The notes: a model not told the origin generated them from the sequence alone. Positions 8,059 through 16,465 are shown, counted from the stretch's first letter. The stretch is 64,000 bases of DNA from Fibrobacter sp. (GCF_017545445.1 NZ_JAFWOM010000011.1:1-64000); one strand, 5' to 3'. Translations and numbers: made by a program.

Positions 8059-8862
8059 ATGAAATTTCTTATCCGTATATTGTTCGCTCTTTGTGTATCG
8101 TTTTTTGTAGGTTGTGAGTCCGAAGACCCTGTTATTGTGACTGTGGGCGACTCCAAGTTGCACCAGTCCGAGATTTACACGTATGCTCCCGATTGGGATC
8201 GTTGGGGCGATAACGAACGTATTCTTTTTTTGCAGCACTGGATTGAAGAAGAGCTCGTCTATCAGCAGGCGGTAAAAAACGGTGCGTTGAAAGATTCCGC
8301 TTTAGTTCGCATGCTCGAACGTACAAAACGCAAGATTGTCGCGGATTACTACATGCAGACGTTCCTTGATACGATGATGGTGAGCGATGGTGAAAAAATT
8401 GACTTCTACCATAAAAACAAAAATTTGTTCTTGAATGGCAAAACTTCTGTTTCGGGAGCAATTCTTTCGTTTGCCGACTGGAAGTCCGCGGTTCTTTATT
8501 ACAAGGAATTCAAGAATACCAAGTTTGAATCGATCCCGCCGAATCATCGGCTGATCAAGCGAATGAGAGAGTTTGACGGTGTCGATAAGACTCCGGACCC
8601 GTGCATGATTCCCTCTATTAGACATGTTGTGGTGGGGCGCATCACTCCGATGAAAGTGTGTGACGGTGCTGCAAAGATTGCTGTGGTCACGAGCCGCTTG
8701 GATTCTGCCGATGCACGTCCGCTTGACGAAGTGATTGAAGAAGTTTCTACGCATGCTTGGGTGGAGCATCAAAACGTTGTTTTAAAACGTCTCAAGGATG
8801 AATGGAAAACGGGAATTCCCATAATTACGAAGATGGATGTACTTAGTGAAAAGGAAAAATAA
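8059..8862 (+). CDS. SurA N-terminal-like periplasmic lipoprotein
   Basis: A 267-residue lipoprotein (signal peptide, lipobox FVGC at about residue 19) followed by a helical region of SurA/PrsA N-terminal type: a VTVGDSKLHQSEI segment, then helices rich in charged residues (WIEEELVYQQAVKNGALKD). I see no complete PPIC (parvulin) domain in the C-terminal half, so it is more likely a chaperone than an isomerase. Its stop overlaps the start of the following SurA gene (TAATG), so the two are translationally coupled and probably act together in outer-membrane protein folding. Confidence 0.75.
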   Translation: MKFLIRILFALCVSFFVGCESEDPVIVTVGDSKLHQSEIYTYAPDWDRWGDNERILFLQHWIEEELVYQQAVKNGALKDSALVRMLERTKRKIVADYYMQTFLDTMMVSDGEKIDFYHKNKNLFLNGKTSVSGAILSFADWKSAVLYYKEFKNTKFESIPPNHRLIKRMREFDGVDKTPDPCMIPSIRHVVVGRITPMKVCDGAAKIAVVTSRLDSADARPLDEVIEEVSTHAWVEHQNVVLKRLKDEWKTGIPIITKMDVLSEKEK

Positions 8863-10145
8863 TGATCAGTAATCGAATTGCCTCAGTAGTTTTTGCATTG
8901 TCTGTCGCTTGCTTTGCCGAACCTGTGTTGATGGAGGGCATTGCCGCTGTTGTTGATGGCAAGCCGATTATGCGTTCGGAGTTTATGAACAACCTTTACA
9001 GGTTCCAGGAGACGCCCGACGCTGCGAACATGACGGAACAGCAGCAGAAAGAAACGGTGCTGAACCGCTTGATTGAAGAAAAGGTTTTGCTCAGCCGCAT
9101 TGACCGCGATTCGATTGTGATTACGGAAGCCGAAGTCGATCAGCGTGTGACGGCTCATCTCCAGTCTATTGCCGCAAGCCAGAAAATTGACATGGCTACT
9201 CTTGAAAAGGCGGTACGTGCGCAGCTCGGACTTTCGATGATACAGTATCGCGAACAGCTCGGCAAGCAAATTCGCAGCCACATGGAAATTTCCCGTGTGC
9301 GTCAGCTTCACGTGGGGGCGATTCATCCGACCAAAAAAGAGGTCGATTTGTTCTACAAGGATTACAAGGATTCCTTGCCGCGCCAGTTCAACTGCGTGTT
9401 GCTGAGCCACATCCAGATTCCTGTGAAGCCGGATACTGCGATTGTGGATTCTGTAAAGCATGTGGCCGAAGCATTGATTGATAGTCTCAACCTTGGCATC
9501 AAATTTGAACTTTTAGCACAACGCCATTCGCAGGACAGCTCTGCTGCAAAGGGCGGCGACCTCGGTTACTTTAAGCGTGGTCTCTTGGATCCGGCTTTCG
9601 AAAAGGCGATTGAACGTTTAAAGAACGGTCACTACGCATCGACTCCGGTCAAGACGGATTTGGGTTGGCACATTGCGCGTGTGCTTGGCCGTAAAGAAGA
9701 CGGCGTGCGTTCTGCACAAATTCTGTTGCGCACGATTCCGACCGCGAAGGATACGGCTGCGGTTGTGGCTCTTGCCGATTCTCTCCGCAAGACGATTAAG
9801 ACAAAAGAAGAATTTGCCAATGCGGCTAAGAAATTCAGTGAAGACAAGTCCAGCAACTTCCAGGGCGGTTTGCTTGGTTGGTTCCAGCGTAATGAAATGG
9901 AACCCGCTTATGTCGATCCAGTCGCAAATTTGAATGTGGGTGAAGTTTCAGAACCGGTCATCATTGATGGCGCTTACCACTTGTTCCGCTTGGACGATTC
10001 TCGCCAAGTCCGTGAACTCACGCTCGAAGAAGATTACGGCAAAATTGAGATGATGGCGGCAACGCATCTCGAAAACGAAAAGCTCCAGAAGCTTATCCAG
10101 AAATGGCGCAAGGAAGTTCTCGTCGAAATCAGAATGATGGATTAG
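8862..10145 (+). CDS. surA: Periplasmic peptidyl-prolyl isomerase, SurA type
   Basis: A 427-residue secreted protein: signal peptide ending near CFAEP, a SurA N-terminal chaperone domain (GIAAVVDGKPIMRSEFM, LIEEKVLLSRI), then two parvulin domains. The first carries LLSHIQIPVKP, HSQDSSAAKGGDLGYFKRG and LGWHIARVLG; the second carries SAQILLRT, FSEDKSSNFQGGLLGWFQR and GAYHLFRLDD. SurA assists folding of outer-membrane beta-barrels in the periplasm. It forms an operon with the upstream lipoprotein (1-bp overlap) and ends 3 bp before the disrupted ftsE. Confidence 0.9.
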   Translation: MISNRIASVVFALSVACFAEPVLMEGIAAVVDGKPIMRSEFMNNLYRFQETPDAANMTEQQQKETVLNRLIEEKVLLSRIDRDSIVITEAEVDQRVTAHLQSIAASQKIDMATLEKAVRAQLGLSMIQYREQLGKQIRSHMEISRVRQLHVGAIHPTKKEVDLFYKDYKDSLPRQFNCVLLSHIQIPVKPDTAIVDSVKHVAEALIDSLNLGIKFELLAQRHSQDSSAAKGGDLGYFKRGLLDPAFEKAIERLKNGHYASTPVKTDLGWHIARVLGRKEDGVRSAQILLRTIPTAKDTAAVVALADSLRKTIKTKEEFANAAKKFSEDKSSNFQGGLLGWFQRNEMEPAYVDPVANLNVGEVSEPVIIDGAYHLFRLDDSRQVRELTLEEDYGKIEMMAATHLENEKLQKLIQKWRKEVLVEIRMMD

Positions 10146-10148
10146 TTC

Positions 10149-10837
10149 ATGATTCATTTTACCCACGTCACGAAATCTTACGAAGCCAACTGGAAGGCGT
10201 TGAACAACGTCACGTTCCGCATTAATAAGGGCGAGTTTGTTTTCTTGACGGGCATTCCGGTGCCGGAAAATCGACGCTGCTTCGCTTAATTTATATGGAC
10301 GAACGCCCGGACGAACAGCGTGGCGGTCAGGTAATGGTGAAGTTTTCGGACAACGTTTTGTACGATAGCAAGAACACTCCGGACGATAGAATCCAGGCAC
10401 TCCGCCGCAAGATGGGAATTATTTTCCAGGACTTTAAACTTTTGCCGGACCGCAATGTTTTCGAGAATGTTGCACTTGCGCTTCGTATTGTGGGCACTCC
10501 GAGCAATAAGATTAATGCTGCGGTCTTTGACGCGCTTGCACTCGTCGGCATTAGCCAAAAGCGCTTTGCGATGCCTTACACGCTTTCGGGCGGTGAACAG
10601 CAGCGCGTAGCGATAGCCCGTGCGATGGTGCACAATCCGTACTTGCTTTTGGCGGATGAACCGACCGGTAACTTGGACCCGAAAAACGCTGAAGAAGTCT
10701 TCTGCATTTTCAAGGAAATCAACGCCCGCGGCACGACCATCCTCATGGCAACGCATAACCCGGACTTTTATCTGAACAGCCCCTTCCGCCGTTTGGAACT
10801 CAGCCACGGCGAACTCTTGAACAGAGATATTCTTTAG
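10149..10837 (+). pseudogene. ftsE: ftsE-like ABC ATPase, frameshifted in Walker A
   Basis: Reading from the ATG at 10149 gives IHFTHVTKSYEANWKALNNV and ...GEFVFLTG, then the frame is lost at 10253: one C is missing from what should read GGC-CAT-TCC (G-H-S-G-A-G-K-S-T). The first frame stops at 10287-10289. The other frame continues to 10837 with the rest of a cell-division-type ATPase: [33 protein letters not shown] (signature), [13 protein letters not shown] (Walker B) and the ATHN H-loop. FtsE works with FtsX at the septum; no ftsX follows. Either a sequencing error or a real disruption. The fragment from 10295 lacks Walker A and could not bind ATP normally. Confidence 0.85.
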
Positions 10838-10874
10838 ATTGTATCTTGTGTGAATGTTTTGGAGGGGATAATTT

Positions 10875-11513
10875 ATGCGTTGGCTAGTGATTCTATGCGG
10901 TTTGGCGCTTTTCTATTCCCACACCTTTGCTGATAGCTTCTTTTTTGGAGGTGAAGGTACAGGGTGGACTGATCATGTCAATGATAAAGCGGTTTATAAT
11001 GAAGATTGTAGTATGACCTTGGAAGGGGGAATTCCGGTTGGGAAAAATCTTTATCTGAATGCTGATGTTTTTAGTTACCACATGATTTCGGATAGAAGTG
11101 ATACGAGTCATTTTGACCATAGAGTATCAGGAATAAACTCGTTTGTTTCTTTTGCTTTCCTTCCGTTTGTTGTGTTGCGTGGTGAAGGCCACCATGATGA
11201 CGATATTCTGATGAATAGTTTTTTTTGGACGTTGTTCTTGTTGAATCCGACCGTGGAATATTTCTTTTGGAAGGGCTGGGTCCCTGTATCGGTGAGTGCG
11301 GGCTATAAGATGGATTGGTTTGCTTTTAGTCCCGGTCGTAAATTCTATTTCAGGCCACATGCCGATTTGAACATTAATTTGATGATTTTAAGAGTTTCTG
11401 CATCGTATGCTTATGTGGTTACGAATACATACGAACTTAAAAGGGGACCGCGATTTTATTTGAAAGTTTATTTGGGGTGGGTGGATCGAGATTTTAGTGA
11501 TTCAAAATTTTAA
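10875..11513 (+). CDS. Uncharacterised secreted, probably outer-membrane protein
   Basis: A 212-residue protein with a signal peptide ending near SHTFADS and a series of alternating aromatic/polar strands (LYLNADVFSYHM, WVPVSVSAGYKMDWFAF, DLNINLMILRVSASYAYVV, FYLKVYLGWV). This suggests a small beta-barrel. I do not recognise the family. A good GGAGGG-like ribosome binding site lies upstream at 10861-10866. It stands where ftsX would be expected after ftsE but bears no resemblance to FtsX. Confidence 0.6.
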   Translation: MRWLVILCGLALFYSHTFADSFFFGGEGTGWTDHVNDKAVYNEDCSMTLEGGIPVGKNLYLNADVFSYHMISDRSDTSHFDHRVSGINSFVSFAFLPFVVLRGEGHHDDDILMNSFFWTLFLLNPTVEYFFWKGWVPVSVSAGYKMDWFAFSPGRKFYFRPHADLNINLMILRVSASYAYVVTNTYELKRGPRFYLKVYLGWVDRDFSDSKF

Positions 11514-11530
11514 ATAACATGTTTTCTTAA

Positions 11531-11745
11531 ATGCAAAAAGACCGGCTCACCACCGGCTTGTTTTTTTACACTGTCACCCCGGATTTATTCCGGGGCCTCC
11601 TTTTGGGGCTTCGTCATTCTGAGAGACCGTAGGCCTCGAAGAATCTAGTCACAGTTATTAATTTAACTAGATCCCTCATTGCATTCGGGATGACAGCTTA
11701 CCATTCCGTTGTCATCCTGAGCTGCGCGAAGGATCCATGAATTCC
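11531..11745. repeat. Repeat-rich spacer with REP-like hairpins
   Basis: Begins with a short CCGG...CCGG hairpin followed by a T run (11542-11568), a weak terminator candidate for the upstream gene. Next is the hairpin CCCCGGA-TTTAT-TCCGGGG at 11577-11595, then copies of the words GTCATTCTGAG, ATTCGGGATGACAG and TCATCCTGAGC...GAAGGATCC up to the stop codon of the topoisomerase gene. Confidence 0.65.
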
Positions 11746-14289
11746 CTAGAACAAGCTTGGATCTTCTTGCGTGTTGTCGCTGGCGTCGCCGCTTCCGTCG
11801 CTAAACGGGTCTGCCGGCGAAATACGGCTCACGCGCTTGATCTTCTTGGCGGTGAACTTGCTTCCGAGAGCCTTGTAGCCCTTGACTTCCGCAATTTCCG
11901 TCAAGTCAAGTTCTTCTTTTTGCACTTCGCGACCGACCTGGTATTCCATCAGTTCTCGGGCGTCATCAGTTGCAAAGAGTTCGATGAGCTTCGTGTCCTT
12001 GTGGTCGGAAACCACGCTGAATTCCGTTGTCATGGGGCAGCCTTCGAGGTTGAAGCGCTTGACCATGTAGTTGTAATTCGAGCCTTCGAAGTAGAGTACC
12101 GTAAAGACCTGTGCCGGATCGTACTTGTGCAGGTACTTGATGCCCGAACCCACGAGAATCGGGTCCGCCATGTTGTGCACGCGGGCGCTACCGTCTTGCT
12201 TGATAATCAAAAGCTTGTCGTTTTCACCGAATTCACCGAGGCAATCGCCCTTCTTCTGTGTCGAAACGATACCGCTCGGAGCATCGAAGTAAAGCACTCT
12301 TGCGCCAAGTGTCGAAACGCCCTTGCGCAGCCTCTTGACCGTCTTAATCGGGTACTTTGAAACGATATTGCCAATCGCGCCACGTCCCTTGACTTCGACT
12401 TCGCTAAAATCGACTTCAAAATTCAGCTTGATACGCGGACGCGGCTTCAAGATGACTTCCACGACTTCAGCTTCGCCGTTCATGTTGCTCGACATGTAAA
12501 GGATCTTGCTACCGGGCTTGTTCTTGCCCATGTAGTAATCCTTGTCGCGAGTCACGCCGCCGACGTTGAAGCGCTTGATGTAAGCGTAGCCGTCCTTGCC
12601 GTCCTGGTGGATGACGTTATAGATATGGCGTTCGTCGTCCTTGTTGAACTTTTCGACCAAGATAATGTCTTTCCCGACAAAGTCCTTGTCGCTGACCTTC
12701 ACGACCTTGAAGCTGCCGTCGGCCTTGAACACGATCAAGTCATCGTATTCCGACACATCGAAGAGGTATTCTTCCTTCTTCATGCCCGTGCCTACGAAAC
12801 CTTCCTTGCGGTTCACGTAAAGCTTCTGGTTTGCAAGCGCCACGTGTACGGCGTTCACCTTACCAAATTCGGCAATCTGCGTGCGGCGTTCCTTGCCTTC
12901 GCCGTACTTCTTCAAGATGTTCTTGAAGTGGTTCACAGCGTAATCGATAATGTGTTCCTGGTTGTACTTGCAGGTCGCGATGCTCTCTTCGAGCTCCTTC
13001 AAGAGCTGGTCTGCCTTTTCGCGGTCGTAATGGCTTATACGGCGGATCGGAATTTCAATCAACTTGCCGATTTCTTCGTCTGTAACCTCTTTGCGGTGCA
13101 GACGCTTGAGGTACGGCGTAAGCCCTTCGCGAACGAGGCGGATAATTTGTTCACGGTCCTTCGCCTTCTTGATGACCTCATAGACTTCCTTCTCGATGAA
13201 TATTTTTTCGAGCGTGGTCATGTGCCACTTGTCTTCGAGGTGCTTGAGTTCGTTGGCGAGTTCCCATTCCAAAAGCTTCACGGTGTGTTCCGTGTTGAGC
13301 TTCAAGATGTCCGAGACGCCCACAAATTTCGGGTGCTTGTCGATAATGACGCAAGTGCACGGAGAGAGCGACTTTTCGCAGTCCGTAAACGCATAAAGTG
13401 CGTCAATGGCCACCTGCGGGTCCGTCCCCGGCTGCAAGTGCACCAAGATTTCAACGCCCTGGCTCGTGTTGTCATCCACGTGCTTGATCTTGATTTTGCC
13501 CTTGTCGTTTGCTTTGACAATGCTTTCAATCAAGCTCACGGTCGTGGTGCCGTATGGAATTTCGCGGATGGCGAGCGTCTTGTTATCGACCTTTTCAATC
13601 TTCGCGCGGACCTTGACCTTGCCCCCGCGTTGACCGTCGTTGTAGTCCGACACGTCGATAATGCCGCCCGTGAAAAAGTCCGGGTAAAGCGTAAACTTCT
13701 TGCCGCGCAGGCAGGCAATGCTAGCCTCGCAGAGCTCGCGGAAGTTGTGGGGGAGGATGGAAGTCGAGAGACCGACAGCAATACCATCGACGCCCTGAGC
13801 CAAAAGCAACGGGAACTTGACTGGGAGTGTGACCGGTTCTTCGCTACGGCCATCGTAACTCGGGATCCATTCCGTCGTTTCGGGGTTGAACACGACATCG
13901 ACAGCGAACGGCGTGAGGCGGCCTTCGATATAACGGGGGGCTGCAGCGCGGTCGCCCGTGTAGGGATTGCCCCAGTTACCTTGGGTGTCGATGAGCAAAT
14001 TCTTCTGGCCGAGGCCCACAAGTGCATCGCCGATGGAGGCGTCACCATGCGGGTGGTAAGCCATCGTTCGACCGACAATCGTCGCCACCTTCTGGTAGCG
14101 TCCGTCGTGGTTTTCGAACATGGAATGCAAAATACGGCGCTGAACAGGCTTCAGGCCATCTTCAAAATACGGGACCGCACGGTCCAAAATCACATAGCTG
14201 GCGTAATCGAGGAACCAGCCGTCATAAAGTCGTTCTAGGTGGTTGACGTTAGATAAACCTAGTGTTGTATCTGGAGTTTCTTGATTCAT
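11746..14289 (-). CDS. parC: DNA topoisomerase IV subunit A (ParC/GyrA family)
   Basis: A type IIA topoisomerase A subunit of 847 residues. It carries ILDRAVPYFEDGLKPVQRRI, YHPHGD (78-83) and the catalytic tyrosine in AAAPRYIEGR (Tyr120). I see no GyrA-box (QRRGGKG) in the C-terminal half, which favours ParC over GyrA. With ParE it should decatenate chromosomes. At the quinolone-determining position equivalent to GyrA Ser83 the residue is Ala (HPHGDA), as in several ParC proteins of Bacteroidetes type; the Asp87 equivalent (Asp88) is kept. The C-terminus (SPADPFSDGSGDASDNTQED) is acidic and disordered. No parE is present in the window. Confidence 0.88.
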   Translation of the reverse strand: MNQETPDTTLGLSNVNHLERLYDGWFLDYASYVILDRAVPYFEDGLKPVQRRILHSMFENHDGRYQKVATIVGRTMAYHPHGDASIGDALVGLGQKNLLIDTQGNWGNPYTGDRAAAPRYIEGRLTPFAVDVVFNPETTEWIPSYDGRSEEPVTLPVKFPLLLAQGVDGIAVGLSTSILPHNFRELCEASIACLRGKKFTLYPDFFTGGIIDVSDYNDGQRGGKVKVRAKIEKVDNKTLAIREIPYGTTTVSLIESIVKANDKGKIKIKHVDDNTSQGVEILVHLQPGTDPQVAIDALYAFTDCEKSLSPCTCVIIDKHPKFVGVSDILKLNTEHTVKLLEWELANELKHLEDKWHMTTLEKIFIEKEVYEVIKKAKDREQIIRLVREGLTPYLKRLHRKEVTDEEIGKLIEIPIRRISHYDREKADQLLKELEESIATCKYNQEHIIDYAVNHFKNILKKYGEGKERRTQIAEFGKVNAVHVALANQKLYVNRKEGFVGTGMKKEEYLFDVSEYDDLIVFKADGSFKVVKVSDKDFVGKDIILVEKFNKDDERHIYNVIHQDGKDGYAYIKRFNVGGVTRDKDYYMGKNKPGSKILYMSSNMNGEAEVVEVILKPRPRIKLNFEVDFSEVEVKGRGAIGNIVSKYPIKTVKRLRKGVSTLGARVLYFDAPSGIVSTQKKGDCLGEFGENDKLLIIKQDGSARVHNMADPILVGSGIKYLHKYDPAQVFTVLYFEGSNYNYMVKRFNLEGCPMTTEFSVVSDHKDTKLIELFATDDARELMEYQVGREVQKEELDLTEIAEVKGYKALGSKFTAKKIKRVSRISPADPFSDGSGDASDNTQEDPSLF

Positions 14290-14337
14290 GGCTCGAAATG
14301 TAGTAAAATTTTTTCGCGAAGAAAAAATTTAGTGCTC

Positions 14338-14470
14338 ATTAGTGCAAAAATAGGGCGTTCCCCGGCTTACGCCGGGTCGGGCTGTCGCGCTATCAGCTCG
14401 CTTGCTCGCTGTTCGTTAAGCCTCGCTACGCGAGTCCTAACCCTTGCGGGCTTCCATCCCTAACGCAAAT
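14338..14470. repeat. Interspersed repeat block near the toxin-antitoxin island
   Basis: Contains GGGCTGTCGCGCTATCAGC, CTCGCTTGCTCGCTGTTCG and GCCTCGCTACGCGAGTCC with several short palindromes (GGCTTACGCC, CGCTACGCG). No coding potential. It marks the edge of the small island between the topoisomerase gene and the GH10 gene. Confidence 0.6.
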
Positions 14471-14478
14471 GCTTGTTG

Positions 14479-14601
14479 ATTTTGCAATCAACCGATTGCA
14501 CGCTACGGCTCATTCCTGTTTTATCATTATAATCAGTTGAAAAACAAAGCCCGCCATAAGGCGGGCTGAATTCATCGGACGTTAAAACAGTTCAGAGAAA
14601 G
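14479..14601. repeat. 123-bp direct repeat, copy 1
   Basis: Matches 15285-15407 base for base with about five mismatches, offset 806 bp. The copy covers the last codons of the antitoxin gene, its stop and its terminator hairpin. Confidence 0.93.
14540..14567 (-). terminator. Rho-independent terminator of the toxin-antitoxin operon
   Basis: On the minus strand an 8-bp stem AGCCCGCC / GGCGGGCT with a 4-base loop is followed by TTTGTTTTT. It lies 14 bp beyond the antitoxin stop codon. Confidence 0.85.
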
Positions 14602-14905
14602 TCACAGTGCCGTTAAGGTATCGGTGGACCAATGTTTTGATGAGTGTCTGGTAGTTTACCCCCATCCGTGCAGCCTTGGCTTTGATGCCCTCGATGTCCT
14701 CGCAGTCCATGCGGATAGACACCATACGGGCTTTGTTCTCGGATCGGGTCTTTGCTGCCGCTATGACCTTGGACATCGCTCCAGGGCCGGAAAAAGATAG
14801 GCCATTAGTCTTCGCCCATTCATGTTCCGCATCAGCTTCGGCTTCCGTCATATTCTCGTAGTGCTTGGCGATTTTAATTTCTTTTTCGGTAAGTCCTTTG
14901 TACAT
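14582..14905 (-). CDS. CopG/BrnA-like antitoxin
   Basis: A 107-residue protein with a polar N-terminal half (LTEKEIKIAKHYENMTEAEAD) and a C-terminal ribbon-helix-helix-like segment: ARMVSIRMDCEDIEGIKAKA then GVNYQTLIKTLVHRYLNG. The C-terminal strand probably binds operator DNA and the N-terminal part the toxin, as in BrnA-type antitoxins. It lies 3 bp downstream of the toxin gene, the toxin-first order typical of BrnTA-like pairs. The 3' end of the gene lies inside the 123-bp direct repeat. Confidence 0.8.
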   Translation of the reverse strand: MYKGLTEKEIKIAKHYENMTEAEADAEHEWAKTNGLSFSGPGAMSKVIAAAKTRSENKARMVSIRMDCEDIEGIKAKAARMGVNYQTLIKTLVHRYLNGTVTFSELF

Positions 14906-14908
14906 TGG

Positions 14909-15133
14909 TTACCTCCTTGGATAGCAGGTGATAAGTGTTTCCGTTTCCCAGTTAAAAACGAAACACCATTTTTTCCCGTTGATTGTCTTTGTCACGATTA
15001 TGGCGGATTCGTCAACTTCGGACGCGTCGTAAGATTCCCAATCCTCGGCATCGAAAGCATTTCGGATAACATCTTCGGGAATATTCCGTTCCGCCATCCT
15101 TTTAGCTGCATGTTCGCTTATTTTTATGTTCAT
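14909..15133 (-). CDS. DUF4258/BrnT-like toxin
   Basis: A 74-residue protein of RelE/BrnT-like size: ISEHAAKRMAERNIPEDVI helix, then strands ESAIIVTKTINGKKWCFVF and ETLITCYP. The H-A-x-x-R-M-x-E-R-x-I pattern is typical of DUF4258 toxins, expected to be ribonucleases. It is the first gene of the operon. The likely promoter's -10 box lies only 4 bp before the ATG, so the mRNA may begin at or next to the start codon. Confidence 0.78.
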   Translation of the reverse strand: MNIKISEHAAKRMAERNIPEDVIRNAFDAEDWESYDASEVDESAIIVTKTINGKKWCFVFNWETETLITCYPRR

Positions 15134-15137
15134 ACAT

Positions 15138-15166
15138 AATATACTCTATTGTATTGACTTTGTCAA
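15138..15166 (-). promoter_or_regulatory. Sigma-70-type promoter of the toxin-antitoxin operon
   Basis: On the minus strand: -35 TTGACA (15161-15166), a 17-bp spacer, and -10 TATATT (15138-15143). The predicted transcription start falls at about 15131, on the toxin start codon (15133), pointing to leaderless or nearly leaderless mRNA. Confidence 0.75.
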
Positions 15167-15169
15167 TAC
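15151..15169. promoter_or_regulatory. Palindromic operator overlapping the promoter
   Basis: Perfect 8-bp inverted repeat GTATTGAC-TTT-GTCAATAC covering the -35 box of the toxin-antitoxin promoter. This placement fits autorepression by the ribbon-helix-helix antitoxin/toxin complex. Confidence 0.75.
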
Positions 15170-15284
15170 GATTTAGAGTTTTGACTATAAATCGGGAACG
15201 CCCCCGTATGGCGATAGAGAAACTTTCCCTACCATTATATATACACGCATTAACGAGACGTTTGGACTGGCTTTTTACTGTAAA

Positions 15285-15407
15285 ATTTTGCAATCAACTG
15301 CCTGCACGCTACGGCTCATTCCTGTTTTATCATTATAATCAGTTGAAAAACAAAGCCCGCCATAAGTCGGGCTGAATTCATCGGATGTTAAAACAGTTCA
15401 GAGAAAG
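15285..15407. repeat. 123-bp direct repeat, copy 2 (antitoxin 3'-end remnant)
   Basis: Second copy of 14479-14601. It contains the last codons of an antitoxin gene and a decayed version of the terminator stem (CCCGCC...GTCGGGC), but the rest of the gene is absent. It is the scar of a second toxin-antitoxin copy or of a duplication/insertion event. Confidence 0.93.
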
Positions 15408-15840
15408 ATGTGAACCCCATTCCGGGGGTTGCCTTACACGGTTCTAGTCGCAGATACTGCACAGATTGCTTTCCCCTAACCGCTGCATGCTGCATCTTTG
15501 CCACACGGATTCGAAATGCCTAACGGCATTTCATGGTGATTGAAATCGTATATACGGTTTTAATCACAGCTACGGCACCTATCACATTGTCACCCCGGAC
15601 CCCGTTCCGGGGCCAGCTTACACGGCACCCATCGCAGTCACTTTATCTATCGTATGCCTCTATTCTCATTATTTGCCACATGGATAGCATTAAATTACTA
15701 GAAAGAAAAAACGTTAGTTTTTTCACAATCCGTGTGGCATCATTACACAGTTCTATTTGCAGATACGTTTCCCATCGCATACACGGCACCGATTGCTTAC
15801 ACGGTTCTAATCGCAATTGATGGTCAGATCTTGCAACATA
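15408..15840. repeat. Interspersed repeats (TTACACGGTTCTAATCGC type)
   Basis: Several variants of one word: TTACACGGTTCTAGTCGCAG (15432), CTTACACGGCACCCATCGCA (15618), TTACACAGTTCTATTTGCAG (15745) and TTACACGGTTCTAATCGCAA (15796). They surround a hairpin CCCCGGA-CCCCGT-TCCGGGG at 15593-15612. Related words occur at 51045-51130. No gene seen. Confidence 0.65.
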
Positions 15841-15890
15841 AATACTACAACCGCTTTACAAACGCAACTTTTTGTGGTATATTTAGGAGT

Positions 15891-16166
15891 ATGAGCACCG
15901 TGGTCACAAATATTCGAATTGATAAAGAGCTTAAGGCTCAGGCAACAGAACTCTTCAATGACTTGGGACTGACTCTTTCCCAGGCGTTTACCGTTTTTCT
16001 GAAACAGGCCATTTTGCACCACGGCTTGCCGTTTGCTGTTACTAGACCTCCGTCCAAAGAACTCCTCGAAGCAATAAAGGAAGGCGAAGAACTCGCTCAC
16101 GATCCTAACGCCAAGACGTATGCGTCGTTTGATGAATTGCTTGATGAGTTGGATATAAAGGTATGA
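15891..16166 (+). CDS. RelB/DinJ family antitoxin
   Basis: A 91-residue protein: TNIRIDKELKAQATELFNDL and GLTLSQAFTVFLKQAIL form the ribbon-helix-helix DNA-binding part of RelB/DinJ; the C-terminal half (IKEGEELAHDPNAKTYAS) should wrap the toxin. Start at 15891, where AGGAGT sits directly upstream; the longer upstream reading runs through repeats. The stop codon overlaps the toxin start (ATGA), the usual coupling of RelB-YafQ pairs. Confidence 0.9.
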   Translation: MSTVVTNIRIDKELKAQATELFNDLGLTLSQAFTVFLKQAILHHGLPFAVTRPPSKELLEAIKEGEELAHDPNAKTYASFDELLDELDIKV

Positions 16167-16465
16167 GTTCTAAAGACGGGTTCAAGTATAATTTACGGAT
16201 TACAAACCGCTTCAAGAAACATCTTAAACTAATTGCCAAAAGAAACTTGGACAACGTTAGAAAAATCAGAGATGTTGTGAATTTGTTGCAAAAAGGTGAA
16301 TCTCTTGACGCACGATTTAAGGATCACGCATTAGTAGGGAATTGGATTGGCCACAGAGAATGCCATGTTCTACCGGATCTTTTGCTCATCTACAAAATTG
16401 AAGATGACATTCTGATTCTTGAGTTAGTAGATACCGGAACGCATTCCGACCTTTACAAGAAATAG
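16163..16465 (+). CDS. YafQ-type mRNA interferase toxin
   Basis: A 100-residue RelE-superfamily toxin. The catalytic pattern of E. coli YafQ (His50, His63, Asp67, His87) is matched by His55, His68, Asp72 and His94 in RFKDHALVGNW, ECHVLPDLLLIY and THSDLY, with nearly identical spacing. It should cleave mRNA on the ribosome and be neutralised by the upstream RelB/DinJ protein, which overlaps it by 4 bp. Confidence 0.92.
   Translation: MSSKDGFKYNLRITNRFKKHLKLIAKRNLDNVRKIRDVVNLLQKGESLDARFKDHALVGNWIGHRECHVLPDLLLIYKIEDDILILELVDTGTHSDLYKK

Noticed and set aside
12607..14238. Long open frame (543 codons) on the plus strand
   Set aside because: It lies wholly antisense to the topoisomerase IV gene; the composition is that of a shadow frame and no domain is visible.
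11746..14289. Quinolone-resistance mutation (Ala at the Ser83 position)
   Set aside because: Alanine here is usual in ParC proteins of this type, so it is not evidence for acquired resistance.
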